Positions 16,464 to 25,594 of a stretch of 64,000 nt of DNA are shown here, one piece after another. The stretch is from positions 28,995 to 92,994 of the forward strand of contig CBIFVZ010000007.1 of assembly GCA_966185765.1 (NCBI GenBank). Direction: 5' to 3'. Numbering within the stretch: the first letter of the stretch is position 1; each line of letters begins with the position of its first letter. The translations under genes were made by a program, and so were the position numbers. Origin of the DNA: CBIFVZ01 sp966185765 (GTDB taxonomy: Bacteria; Pseudomonadota; Gammaproteobacteria; Enterobacterales; Enterobacteriaceae). The notes under the pieces are model-generated. The model was not told the origin of the DNA. It saw only the letters and a program-made list of their open reading frames with translations, and searched no databases.

Positions 16464-17632
16464 ATATTAAAGCTATTCCACCTCAGGCGAAGCGCTCATC
16501 GCCACCTTCTGTAGGGCTATGGTTTATCGCACTGGTTATTCTGCTGGCTTCAGGGGGGCTTATTTCACTGGTGCTTGCAAAAAATTACGACACACCAGTG
16601 CCGCTGGCGTTTATTTTGTTCATTTGCTTATTAATATGGTTAGTCCTTGCTTTCATACGTACGATTTATTATCTGTTGAATACTCTCTGGGCTGACAGCT
16701 TTGACAGGGCCCGCGAGGAAACATTATGGCACTATACGCAGCGCGGGCGCCGCACCCTGCAAATTCTTTGGAGCGAGTTTTATACTGAAAATTCTGCTTC
16801 TACCGCTGGTGTCTTTATTACGGGGAGTAGCCCTGTCAAAGCCAGACCAACATGGCAGGGCGAACAAAATGTTCGACACAGCCGTCTACCTTTTCTGCCA
16901 GGTTCAACACCTGAAAGCACGTTTAATCCGCTCATCACTCTAATGATCGACTCTCTGGCAAAACCACTTTCTCTGCTGGCGGACAACGCGCCAATAGCGC
17001 TTCATATAGAAGTCAACAGCATTCTCCTCGCCAGTCAGATTGAAGCGCTGGTGCTTGAAAACTGGTCGCGAGCAAAAATTCACCAGGCCCCTCATATTAT
17101 CTACGGCAATGGTCTGGAGGACGTTGATAAATGGCTGGATGAGCGTGCTGAACAGCAGGCGCTATTGTTGGTGCTGGCGGTGCAGATTGCGCCAGATTCC
17201 CCGGCCGAAAAAGGGGAGTCCGTCACTATGCTACTGCTTGGTAATACTCTGACACAGCGAACGCTACAACCTTTTGCGCTGTTGCACCGCCCGCAGGCGT
17301 CATCGCCGGATGGATTAAATGAAGGTATTGAGCTGGCCGGATACTGGGCTGCACTGGATGAGCGCGCGCCAGAGCGTCTCTGGCTTGCCGGACTTTCTTC
17401 TCAACAGAAAGAAAAGGCAAACGGGGCACTGGGGGAGCCTTTGCTGAAGTCCGCTGCACAGGCAAATCATATCGTCGATCTGGATACTATGACTGGTTAC
17501 ACAGGCTGCGTCGCCCCCTGGCTTGCGATTGCCGCTGCCGCTCAGATGTCATGTGAAAACCGCTTACCACAGATTATTATTAGTGGTCACAGTAACGAAA
17601 CGTTATGGAGTACGGTGGTTTCACCCGCCTGA
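16454..17632 (+). CDS. Unrecognised T6SS-island membrane protein
   Basis: A 392-residue protein I cannot assign to a family. It has two N-terminal membrane segments (about residues 22-43 and 50-77; GLWFIALVILLASGGLISLVL and FILFICLLIWLVLAFI) and a soluble remainder of about 310 residues ending in QIIISGHSNETLWSTVVSPA. Its start overlaps the third immunity-like gene by 10 bp and its end is followed by the PAAR gene, so it belongs to the same transcription unit. A role as adaptor or accessory of the effector is plausible but not shown; a distant link to Tla3/DUF2875-type adaptors should be tested. Confidence 0.6.
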   Translation: MPVNIKAIPPQAKRSSPPSVGLWFIALVILLASGGLISLVLAKNYDTPVPLAFILFICLLIWLVLAFIRTIYYLLNTLWADSFDRAREETLWHYTQRGRRTLQILWSEFYTENSASTAGVFITGSSPVKARPTWQGEQNVRHSRLPFLPGSTPESTFNPLITLMIDSLAKPLSLLADNAPIALHIEVNSILLASQIEALVLENWSRAKIHQAPHIIYGNGLEDVDKWLDERAEQQALLLVLAVQIAPDSPAEKGESVTMLLLGNTLTQRTLQPFALLHRPQASSPDGLNEGIELAGYWAALDERAPERLWLAGLSSQQKEKANGALGEPLLKSAAQANHIVDLDTMTGYTGCVAPWLAIAAAAQMSCENRLPQIIISGHSNETLWSTVVSPA

Positions 17633-17667
17633 GACTGACGTTTAATAAAGGGAAGAGGAATAATCAA

Positions 17668-17946
17668 ATGGCTAAAGGATTCCTGTTATGTACTTTAGAT
17701 AAAACCACCTGCGGAGGGGTGATAATCGCTGGCGATGGTACGCGCCACAATCTGGGGCGAGGTTTTGCTCTGGAGCACGATCGCGTTAGCTGTGGCAAAC
17801 ATGTTGGCGAATTTTATATTGAAGGCGGTATACCAGGGCGACTGATTAATGGGCGTCGTATGGCGGGTACTCTGCACAGTAAAAGCGGCTGCCCGTGTCA
17901 GGCGCGTTTTATACCAGCGACCAGTAATGCCAGCTATGAGAATTAA
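17668..17946 (+). CDS. PAAR-domain T6SS tip protein
   Basis: A 92-residue protein with the PAAR pattern: MAKGFLLCTLDKTTCGG, DGTRHNLGRGFALEHDRVSCGKHVGEF, YIEGGIPGRLINGRRMAGTL, and SGCPCQARFIPATSN at the end. PAAR proteins cap the VgrG spike and bind Zn through His/Cys. ATG 17668 is favoured by GGAAGAGGAA upstream; a GTG/ATG at 17605 would start inside the previous gene. Closing gene of the island; no T6SS sheath, baseplate or ATPase genes are in the window. Confidence 0.85.
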   Translation: MAKGFLLCTLDKTTCGGVIIAGDGTRHNLGRGFALEHDRVSCGKHVGEFYIEGGIPGRLINGRRMAGTLHSKSGCPCQARFIPATSNASYEN

Positions 17947-18085
17947 CCTGTTGTACTTCTACATAAAGTATTATCAGGCGTGATTTCCCGCAGTGATAGC
18001 ACTTAAGAGTACGCCAGCCTGTTACCCGCAGGCATAGATACGCGATGTGAAATGCTGCTTCCGCCAGCCAGCGAGCGCAGGAGCG

Positions 18086-19012
18086 TTACTCTTCTTCCTT
18101 TAACCGCGCCGCCGCCACGTCCGCCAGTACCGACAGTGCCAGCGAACGCGCATCCCGCGCCTTCGGAAAAAGCCCGATGGGGGCCTTAATGCGGTCAATC
18201 TCGTCGTCCCGCCAGCCAAGTTCGGTCAGCTTTTGCCTGCGCAGGCTGTGGGTGCGCTGGCTGCCCAGCGCACCGATGTAAAACGGGCTGGCCTCGCGCG
18301 CCGCTTGCAGGACGGGCAGCTCGCGGTGCAAATCATGTAACAGCAAAATAACCGCTGTATTGGTGTCTATCTGCCCCGTATCGCCTTCCTCAAAAGCGAG
18401 AACTTCATAGCCTGCTGCCAGCGCGAGTTCGGTGGTCGCCAGCGCTTCGACAGACTGTCCGTAAATAATCAACCGCACGCCGGGGCGATAGCGGGTCTCG
18501 AAACCATCACGATGCCAGCGCGCACGGGGCGACTGTGGCAGCACGTGCAGCGTTTGTGTGCGCGGCGAATAGCGCAGCCCGGCAGGCTGGCGCTGCTCAA
18601 GGCGGTTTAACACCGCCAGCAGCGGCTGCGCTGAGTGCAGCTTATGTATAGCGAGCGTAATGCCGCCGCCGCAGGGCAGCACAATATCAAACCAGGGCGA
18701 GTCCTGACCATAACGCACGCAGCGGTCAACGCCGCTCCCAATCACCGCCATAGCCTCAAAGGCTACGGCGGCCTCAACGCAGCCGCCGGAAACAAACCCA
18801 CAGTACAGGCCATCGTCACGCACCGCCATGTGAGCGCCCAGCGGGCGCGCCGCGCCGCCGCGAATGTCAACCAGCGTGATAAGCGCCGCGCCTCTGCCGC
18901 CGGTTAACGCCTCCAGTGCAAAGCGTAAAATCTCACGACTGTCGTCCGTGGCAAACGCCTGGCGCGGTGTTCTCTGGCTCTGGTCTGTCAGCCCGCCAAC
19001 AGAAAGTGACAT
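18086..19012 (-). CDS. paoD: Molybdenum cofactor insertion chaperone PaoD (XdhC family)
   Basis: A 308-residue XdhC/CoxI-family protein. The XdhC N-terminal pattern (ALITLVDIRGGAARPLGAHMAV, GFVSGGCVE) and the C-terminal Rossmann-like part (LIIYGQSVEALATTELALAAGYEVLAFE, FYIGALGSQRTHSLRRQKL, KAPIGLFPKARDARSLALSVLADV) are present. In E. coli PaoD binds MCD-type molybdenum cofactor and inserts it into PaoC. Last gene of paoABCD, 9 bp after paoC. Confidence 0.9.
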   Translation of the reverse strand: MSLSVGGLTDQSQRTPRQAFATDDSREILRFALEALTGGRGAALITLVDIRGGAARPLGAHMAVRDDGLYCGFVSGGCVEAAVAFEAMAVIGSGVDRCVRYGQDSPWFDIVLPCGGGITLAIHKLHSAQPLLAVLNRLEQRQPAGLRYSPRTQTLHVLPQSPRARWHRDGFETRYRPGVRLIIYGQSVEALATTELALAAGYEVLAFEEGDTGQIDTNTAVILLLHDLHRELPVLQAAREASPFYIGALGSQRTHSLRRQKLTELGWRDDEIDRIKAPIGLFPKARDARSLALSVLADVAAARLKEEE

Positions 19013-19021
19013 TGCGCCTCC

Positions 19022-21220
19022 TTAAACCGCGTCCGGCAGGTCGCTGATAAGCTTATCAAGCGTGATGGGGTAATCGCGCACCCGCACGCCGGTGGCGTTA
19101 TAGACTGCGTTGGCAATCGCGGCACTCACGCCGCACAACCCCAGTTCGCCGACGCCTTTGGCTTTCATTGGCGATGAAATCGGGTCCGTATCCTCAAGGA
19201 AAAGGACCTCCTGCTCTGGCACGTCGGCATGAACCGGCACTTCGTAACCTGCCATATCGTGATTAACGAAATAGCCAAGGCGCGTGTCGACCGCCAGCTC
19301 TTCCATCAGCGCCGCGCCGATTCCCATCGTCATTGCGCCAATGACCTGGCTGCGCGCGGTTATGGGATTAAGGATGCGTCCTGCTGCACATACGGCCAGC
19401 ATCCGGCGTACCCGGACTTCGCCGGTTGCGCTGTCCACGCCGACCTCGACAAAGTGCCCGGCAAACGTAGACTGCTGATACTGCTCATCGAGATTGCCAA
19501 ACTCAATGCTGTCTTCTGCGGTTAACGTGCCGCTTGTTGCGGCATCACGAATATCTGCGCTGCGTTCGCCGCTGGTTATTTTGCCATCGCTGAACTGTGC
19601 ATGGTCCGGTTCAAAACCGAGTTTTTCAGCAATGGCGTCGCGCAGCTTCACGCAGGCGGCATAGACGCCTGCGGTCGAGGTGTTTGCGCCCCACTGGCCG
19701 CCGGAGCCAGCGGAAACCGGGAACGCGGAGTCACCGAGGCGCACCTCTACCATTTCCAGCGGCACGCCGAGCATTTCCGCCGCCGTCTGGGCAATAATGG
19801 TGTAGCTCCCGGTGCCGATATCGGTCATGTCTGTTTCAACGGTGATATTCCCTTCACTATTAAGATGCACCCGAGCGCCGGAGGGGGCGAGCAGATTATT
19901 GCGAAAACCGGCCGCCATGCCGATGCCAACCAGCCAGTGTCCATCCCGGACTTGACCAGGCGTGGCGTTGCGCTGCTGCCAGCCAAAACGTTCTGCGCCG
20001 GTTCGCAGACACTCAACGAGCTGGCGGCGTGAGAAAGGGCGCTTCGGATTAGCCGGATCGACCTGGGTGTCATTACGAATACGGAATTCGACAGGATCGA
20101 TACCGGCTTTCTGCGCCATTTCATCAATGGCAATTTCAAGCGCCATCAGCCCTGGTGCTTCACCAGGGGCGCGCATGGCGTTACCTTCCGGGAGGTCGAG
20201 CGTTGCCAGCCGCAGCCCGGTATGGCGGTTTTCGCCCGCATAAAGCAGTTCGGTCTGCTGGACCGCCGTCTCTGGCGTGCCGCCGGGCAGGTTACCTGAC
20301 CAGCTATCATGAGCAATCGCGGTAATCTTGCCGTCTTTATCGGTACCAATACGGATATGCTGAATGGTGGCAGGACGGTGAGTGGTATTGTTAGGAATAG
20401 TCGGTCTCGGCAGCATGACTTTGACTGGGCGCTTTGCGGCGCGCGCGCCGAGTGCCGCCAGCAGCGCATCGCTTCGTAAAAACAGCTTGCCGCCGAACCC
20501 GCCGCCGATATAGGGCGAAATGATGCGAACATTTTCCGGCGGCAGCTTTAGCGTTTCAGCCAGATCGCTGCGACACCAGTCAATCATCTGGTTTGAGGTC
20601 CACACGGTAACCTTATCGCCTTCCCAGACCGCCATCGAGGCATGTGGCTCCATCGCCATATGGCTCTGGTCGGGAGTGGTATAGGTCGCGTCAAGCGTCA
20701 GGGGAGCGGCCGCGAAGGCGCTGGCGAAATCACCGGTATTTTTATCGGGTGTGTCCTCCGGTGGTTTACTGACAGCGGGTTTCTCCCCGGCCAGGCTGTA
20801 AGCCCCGCGTTCGCGGCGGTATTCAACCTGAACAAGCGCCGCTGCCGCACGAGCCTGTTCGAAGGTGTCGGCGACGACCAGCGCCACGGCCTGATGATAG
20901 TGTTCAATCGTCGGGCCGCCCAGCAGCGTGGCGGTGTTCTTTTCGCCTTTACCCAGCGCCCCGGCGTTATTTGCGGTTAACACCGTCAGTACGCCCGGCG
21001 CGTTTTTCGCGGCGGTAATATCTATGGAGACGATGCGCCCTTTTGCGATTGCCGAGCCGACAACATATCCATACGCCGCATCGGGGGCTTTATCGTGCCA
21101 TTCATAGGCATAGTGTGCGCGGCCTGTGGTTTTGTACGGGCCATCAATGCGGCTGTGAGGCTGACCGACGACCTTGAGCTGGTCAATGGGGTTTGTGCCT
21201 GCCGGCTTATCAAATTTCAT
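19022..21220 (-). CDS. paoC: Periplasmic aldehyde oxidoreductase, molybdenum-binding subunit
   Basis: A 732-residue xanthine oxidase-family catalytic subunit, same length as E. coli PaoC. Cofactor and active-site blocks visible: ISPYIGGGFGGKLFLRSD, MRAPGEAPGLMALE, TDMTDIGTGSYTI, GSGGQWGANTSTAG and the catalytic-glutamate segment KGVGELGLCGVSAAIANA near the C-terminus. It oxidises a broad set of aldehydes to acids in the periplasm; the enzyme is exported folded by the Tat signal on PaoA. Starts 2 bp after the paoB stop. Confidence 0.93.
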   Translation of the reverse strand: MKFDKPAGTNPIDQLKVVGQPHSRIDGPYKTTGRAHYAYEWHDKAPDAAYGYVVGSAIAKGRIVSIDITAAKNAPGVLTVLTANNAGALGKGEKNTATLLGGPTIEHYHQAVALVVADTFEQARAAAALVQVEYRRERGAYSLAGEKPAVSKPPEDTPDKNTGDFASAFAAAPLTLDATYTTPDQSHMAMEPHASMAVWEGDKVTVWTSNQMIDWCRSDLAETLKLPPENVRIISPYIGGGFGGKLFLRSDALLAALGARAAKRPVKVMLPRPTIPNNTTHRPATIQHIRIGTDKDGKITAIAHDSWSGNLPGGTPETAVQQTELLYAGENRHTGLRLATLDLPEGNAMRAPGEAPGLMALEIAIDEMAQKAGIDPVEFRIRNDTQVDPANPKRPFSRRQLVECLRTGAERFGWQQRNATPGQVRDGHWLVGIGMAAGFRNNLLAPSGARVHLNSEGNITVETDMTDIGTGSYTIIAQTAAEMLGVPLEMVEVRLGDSAFPVSAGSGGQWGANTSTAGVYAACVKLRDAIAEKLGFEPDHAQFSDGKITSGERSADIRDAATSGTLTAEDSIEFGNLDEQYQQSTFAGHFVEVGVDSATGEVRVRRMLAVCAAGRILNPITARSQVIGAMTMGIGAALMEELAVDTRLGYFVNHDMAGYEVPVHADVPEQEVLFLEDTDPISSPMKAKGVGELGLCGVSAAIANAVYNATGVRVRDYPITLDKLISDLPDAV

Positions 21221-21222
21221 GC

Positions 21223-22173
21223 TTATGCCCTCGCTTGCGTCAGTACAGAGGCCAGCGTGCGTTTAGCCAGCGTCAGCTTGAAAGTATTCTCAGGCGTCGG
21301 GTGGGCGCCTGCGAACAGCGCGTCATAGACCGCCTGTGCGCCGTGGGGGAGCTGGGCGTCTGCCTCCTGTTTTCGCCAGGGTTTATGGGCGACACCGCCA
21401 AGCGCGACACGCCCGCTACCATCGGGTTGCACAATCGCCGCTACTGACACCAGCGCAAAAGCATAGGAGGCGCGGTCGCGTACTTTGCGGTAAATGTGCG
21501 TTCCGCCAGCAGGCGGCGGGAGCGTGACGGCGACAATAAGCTCACCGGGCGTCAGAGCAGTTTCGATATGCGGGGTTTTCTCCGGGGCGCGATAAAAATC
21601 GGCGAGGGGGATTTTGCGCGTCTCGCCACCGGGCGTTATCGTTTCCACTACCGCATCCAGCAGTTGCATGGCAACCGCCATGTCACTGGGATGGGTGGCG
21701 ATACAGGCGTCACTTGCGCCGATGACCGCATGCTGGCGGCTAAACCCGTCAAGGGCTGCACAGCCGCTTCCGGGTAAACGCTTATTGCAGGGCTGGTTGG
21801 TGTCGTAAAAATAGGGACAGCGTGTGCGCTGGAGCAGGTTGCCCGCCGTAGTGGCCTGGTTACGTAACTGCCCGGAGGCCCCGGCAAGCAGCGCGCGTGA
21901 AAGTACGCCGTAGTCCTGGCGTACGCGCGCATCGGCGGCGAGTGCGGTATTACGCACCAGCGCGCCCACGCGCAGGCCGCCATCGTCGGTCGCTTCAATG
22001 CGGTCCAGCCCAAGGTCGTTGACATCAATAAGGTGGGTAGGCGTCTCAATTTCCAGTTTCATTAAATCGAGCAGATTGGTGCCACCTGCGATAAATTTTG
22101 CCCCGCTGGTGCGCTGTGCGCTGGCTGCTGCTTCGGCAGGGGTAGAGACGCGTTCATAGGTGAAGGCTTTCAT
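21223..22173 (-). CDS. paoB: Periplasmic aldehyde oxidoreductase, FAD-binding subunit
   Basis: A 316-residue FAD subunit (KFIAGGTNLLDLMK flavin loop; TTAGNLLQRTRC). The segment RCPYFYDTNQPCNKRLPGSGCAALDG supplies the extra cysteines that in E. coli PaoB hold a [4Fe-4S] cluster, unusual for this family. Its ATG overlaps the paoA stop by 4 bp. Confidence 0.93.
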   Translation of the reverse strand: MKAFTYERVSTPAEAAASAQRTSGAKFIAGGTNLLDLMKLEIETPTHLIDVNDLGLDRIEATDDGGLRVGALVRNTALAADARVRQDYGVLSRALLAGASGQLRNQATTAGNLLQRTRCPYFYDTNQPCNKRLPGSGCAALDGFSRQHAVIGASDACIATHPSDMAVAMQLLDAVVETITPGGETRKIPLADFYRAPEKTPHIETALTPGELIVAVTLPPPAGGTHIYRKVRDRASYAFALVSVAAIVQPDGSGRVALGGVAHKPWRKQEADAQLPHGAQAVYDALFAGAHPTPENTFKLTLAKRTLASVLTQARA

Positions 22174-22859
22174 GATTTCTGCTCCCCGGCGGCCTCTTTA
22201 ATGGCGGCAAGAATATTGGCGTAGGCACCGCAGCGGCAGATATTGCCGCTCATGCGTTCGCGGATTTCATCGCCGGATATTTCAGGTGGCGTCTCCAGAC
22301 TGGGGGTCACATGACTTGGGATGCCGTCCTCTATTTCTTTAAGTACCGCCACTGCGGAGCAAATTTGCCCCGGCGTGCAGTAGCCGCACTGGTAGCTATC
22401 GTGCCTGATAAACGCAGCCTGCATGGGATGCAGGCTGTCAGGCGCACCCAGCCCTTCAATGGTGGTGATTTCCGCGCCCTGGTGCATGACCGCAAGCGTC
22501 AGACAGGCATTGAGTCTGCGACCATTGACCAGCACGGTACAGGCTCCGCACTGCCCATGATCGCACCCTTTTTTGGTGCCGGTCAGATGCAAGTTCTCGC
22601 GCAGTGCATCCAGCAGCGTAGTGCGGGTATCCACCTCAAGCTGGTGGTTTTTTCCGTTAACGTTGAGTGTTAACGGCATGGTCTGAGGTGGTGGCGTCAC
22701 CGGGCGCTCGCCCTCGGCCAGTGCGGCGCCAGAATATACCGTCGCAGTTGCGGCCGTTGCAGCACTCACTTTCAGTAATGTGCGACGCGTTAGCCTGAAA
22801 TCCTGTTGCGCGTTCTCGTCAGCCTGATTGTTTTCAGGAATATCGCCTTGGTTGCTCAT
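22170..22859 (-). CDS. paoA: Periplasmic aldehyde oxidoreductase, iron-sulfur subunit with Tat signal
   Basis: A 229-residue [2Fe-2S] subunit. The twin-arginine signal (LTRRTLLKVSAATAATATV) is at about residues 23-41. Cluster I cysteines lie in CDHGQCGACTVLVNG and the following NAC; cluster II in CGYCTPGQICSA and GNICRCGAY. It passes electrons from the molybdenum site of PaoC and carries the export signal for the whole heterotrimer. First gene of the operon. Confidence 0.93.
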   Translation of the reverse strand: MSNQGDIPENNQADENAQQDFRLTRRTLLKVSAATAATATVYSGAALAEGERPVTPPPQTMPLTLNVNGKNHQLEVDTRTTLLDALRENLHLTGTKKGCDHGQCGACTVLVNGRRLNACLTLAVMHQGAEITTIEGLGAPDSLHPMQAAFIRHDSYQCGYCTPGQICSAVAVLKEIEDGIPSHVTPSLETPPEISGDEIRERMSGNICRCGAYANILAAIKEAAGEQKS

Positions 22860-23657
22860 GCCAGGCCTCCGGTAATCAAAAAAGAAAAAGAGAATGGGTT
22901 ATAGTTACGCAGACTTTTTTAAACAGTAAGCATAGACGCCCGGAGCGCTGGGATTATTCTTAAATCCCGAATAGCGCTATAAGTGAGGCTTATGAATGCG
23001 CCTGAAGGAGGGAAAAAGAGGATATAGGCATGCTTTGGTTTCAGGGCCGGCAGAGCGAGGCAATCACGCTGCCTGACGACGGTTCTTAACGCACTGGCTG
23101 GAGAGGCTGCCCCGTGAAATATGCCATTTTACGCAGGACGGATACATAAATAATGGTAACTTTTTTCGCCAGGTAATATATCTGGCGCGTGGATAAAAGT
23201 GAGTGCCGCTATTTTCGTTATGGTGATAACGATACTAATGCCTGTAACAATATAGCGTTATTTGTACTCATCGATATGGCGCTTGCGACATTTATGGAAG
23301 CACTATTTATTAATGTGTGTCATTTCCGTTATTGGTACAGCAGGGTGAGAGGCATGAAAGTAATAACCGCTGCGATAAATGGGTGCCCGTAAAACGGCGG
23401 AAATAACAAAAGGTAAAAACGGGCAGGGCATTCTCCTGTCGGGCTAAATAACGGTCTGTGTCACTTTAGCGTTTGACCAGGAGCGCACTCCCGGCGCGCA
23501 AGGGTTGGGTAAAATATATTCATTAGCGGTATTTGATGATAGTAAACGTAAGCGTTTCGCTGGTTGTTTTTAAGCCAGTCAAAATAAATCTTCCATACAT
23601 TCAATCGATTCTGAAAAACGCTCTAAACGCATCTTGATCGTTCCCGCCACATAGTAA
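22860..23657. other. pao-umu divergent intergenic region, no confident gene
   Basis: About 800 bp without a convincing gene. It should hold the paoABCD promoter. A dyad at 23167-23187 (CGCCAG, 9 bases, CTGGCG) looks like a regulator site. A 19-codon frame from ATG 23030 and a 67-codon frame from 23189 lack family resemblance and were not called. Confidence 0.5.
23167..23187. promoter_or_regulatory. Perfect-armed dyad, possible operator
   Basis: Six-base perfect arms CGCCAG and CTGGCG around an AT-only-type 9-base centre (GTAATATAT), with partial symmetry inside. The spacing fits a dimeric regulator; the factor is unknown. Confidence 0.3.
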
Positions 23658-23677
23658 TACTGTATATAAAACCAGTA
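23658..23677 (+). promoter_or_regulatory. LexA (SOS) box of umuDC
   Basis: TACTGTATATAAAACCAGTA has perfect TACTG/CAGTA ends and the AT-rich centre of LexA boxes, and lies 18 bp upstream of the umuD start, as in E. coli. Confidence 0.9.
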
Positions 23678-23695
23678 TTATATGGAAGCAGAATT

Positions 23696-24115
23696 ATGAC
23701 GTTCTCTCATCTTTCCTCTGTCAGGGAAATCATCAGGTTACCGCTGTTTAGTGAGCGTATTCCCTGCGGTTTTCCCAGCCCGGCGCAGGATTACATTGAA
23801 GATGTTATCGATCTTAACGCACTTATCGTTCAGCACCCCAGCGCGACGTTTTTCGTGCGGGCCAGCGGTGATTCCATGACTGGAGCGGGTATAGACGAAG
23901 GTGACCTGGTGGTCGTTGACCGCTCACTACGTGCAACGCACGGTGACCTGGTAATAGCCTATCTTGACGGCGAATTTACGCTTAAAGAGCTGCGCACGCG
24001 CCCGGTATTACAGCTGGTGGCTCACAACGTTAACTACCCGCCAATTCGTATTCACAATGAAGATGAGCTGGAAATATTCGGCGTGGTGACATTTACCGTT
24101 AAGCCGCATAAATAA
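23696..24115 (+). CDS. umuD: DNA polymerase V subunit UmuD
   Basis: A 139-residue LexA-like self-cleaving protein of the SOS response. The Cys24-Gly25 cleavage site is in RIPCGFPSPA; the catalytic pair is Ser60 (SGDSMTGAG) and Lys97 (FTLKELR), the same numbering as in E. coli. RecA-stimulated cleavage gives UmuD', which joins UmuC as Pol V. Starts 18 bp after the LexA box; umuC follows 2 bp after the stop. Confidence 0.96.
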   Translation: MTFSHLSSVREIIRLPLFSERIPCGFPSPAQDYIEDVIDLNALIVQHPSATFFVRASGDSMTGAGIDEGDLVVVDRSLRATHGDLVIAYLDGEFTLKELRTRPVLQLVAHNVNYPPIRIHNEDELEIFGVVTFTVKPHK

Positions 24116-24117
24116 CC

Positions 24118-25380
24118 ATGATTGCCCTTATTGATGTGAATAATTTCTATACCGCCTGTGAGGCGGTATTCCGCCCTGAATTGCGGGAGCGGCCTGTGAT
24201 TGTACTTAGCAACAACGACGGTTGCGTTATTTCCCGTAATCCGCTGGCTAAGCGTATTGGCATTAAAATGGCCGAACCGTTTTTTAAAATCCGCGAAACC
24301 ATTGCACGCTATAACGTACAGGTTTTCAGCTCTAATTATGTGCTGTATGGCGATATGTCCCGGCGGGTGATGACGATTCTGGAGGAGTTTTGTCCGGCCG
24401 TAGACCAGTATTCTATCGACGAAGCCTTTGTCAGTCTTAGCGGTATGGCGCGCATCACCAGTCTTGAAACGTTGGGGCATGAAATGCGTAATCGCATTCT
24501 GCAGTACACCAGCCTGACGGTTGGAGTTGGCATCGCGCCGACCAAAACGCTGGCGAAGCTTGCAAACTATGCGGCTAAAAAGTACCCGCAAATGGGCGGG
24601 GTTGTTGATTTGTCCAGCCCGGAGCGCCAGCGCAGACTTATGGCAAAAACACCAGTTGAAGAAGTCTGGGGCGTCGGGCGCAGGCTCAGCAGTCGGTTGC
24701 AGGAAATGGGTATTAAAACCGTCCTGCAACTGGCGGAGTGCGATATGTGGTTTATTCGCAAAAACTTCAGCGTGGTGCTGGAGCGTACGGTACGTGAACT
24801 GCGCGGTGAGCCGTGTCTGGCGTTTGAAGAGTTCGTGCCTGCAAAGCAGGAAATTATCAGCTCGCGTTCGTTTGGGGACCGGGTGACCGAGTATGAGCCG
24901 ATGCGCGAGGCGGTCTGCGCCTGGGCGGCGCGTGCGGCAGAGAAGTTGCGCGTTGAGCGTCAGTACTGCCGCTATGTCTCGACTTTTGTTAAAAACAGCC
25001 CGCACGATGCCGCAGAGCGCTATTACAGCAACAGCGCAGGCATACGCTTACAGACGCCGACGCAGGATACCCGAGACATCATTGCTGCGGCGGTGCGTGC
25101 GCTGGATGCGGTGTGGAAGCCCGGGCCGCGTTACGTCAAAGTGGGTGTGATGTTGGGGGATTTCTTCAGCCAGGGCGTCGCGCAGCTTAACCTGTTTGAC
25201 TCTTGTGGGCCGCGTGCCAACAGCGAAAAGCTGATGGAAACCATTGACACCATTAACCGTAAAGGCAGGGGAACGTTGTGGTTTGCCGGGCAGGGAACCG
25301 GCGAGCAATGGGCGATGCGGCGGGATTTTCTCTCGCCCTGTTATACCACCCGCTTTACCGATTTGCCGTGGGTAAAATAG
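24118..25380 (+). CDS. umuC: DNA polymerase V catalytic subunit UmuC
   Basis: A 420-residue Y-family polymerase. DVNNFYTACEAVFRPEL carries the first catalytic aspartate, DQYSIDEAFVSL the Asp-Glu pair; VGVGIAPTKTLAKLANYAAKK and the helix-hairpin-helix region VEEVWGVGRRLSSRLQEMGI follow. Near the C-terminus QLNLFDS resembles a beta-clamp binding motif. Translesion synthesis partner of UmuD'2. Confidence 0.96.
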   Translation: MIALIDVNNFYTACEAVFRPELRERPVIVLSNNDGCVISRNPLAKRIGIKMAEPFFKIRETIARYNVQVFSSNYVLYGDMSRRVMTILEEFCPAVDQYSIDEAFVSLSGMARITSLETLGHEMRNRILQYTSLTVGVGIAPTKTLAKLANYAAKKYPQMGGVVDLSSPERQRRLMAKTPVEEVWGVGRRLSSRLQEMGIKTVLQLAECDMWFIRKNFSVVLERTVRELRGEPCLAFEEFVPAKQEIISSRSFGDRVTEYEPMREAVCAWAARAAEKLRVERQYCRYVSTFVKNSPHDAAERYYSNSAGIRLQTPTQDTRDIIAAAVRALDAVWKPGPRYVKVGVMLGDFFSQGVAQLNLFDSCGPRANSEKLMETIDTINRKGRGTLWFAGQGTGEQWAMRRDFLSPCYTTRFTDLPWVK

Positions 25381-25594
25381 CCTTACTGTTTAACCTCAAG
25401 TGACTCATGTCGGCGTTGCTCGACGGGATATTTTGTTATTTTAGCGATAAGCTGAAGATGAAATTAACCTTTTAGTTTATCGACGTTATTTTTTATCCAT
25501 TCGTCGCAGGATTGCGATATGACGAGCGGCAGTCTACTCTGATTCATCGCTGCGACTCTGGCGTGATAATGAGCAGGAAAACAGGAGAAATGCC

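Noticed and set aside
23030..23392. A 19-codon frame at 23030-23089 and a 67-codon frame at 23189-23392 in the pao-umu gap
   Set aside because: The first has an acceptable ribosome site but no recognisable features; the second lacks a ribosome site and reads like random sequence. Neither is strong enough to call.
24052..25005. 317-codon frame antisense to umuC
   Set aside because: Shadow of the umuC reading frame; no recognisable protein features and it would overlap umuDC completely.
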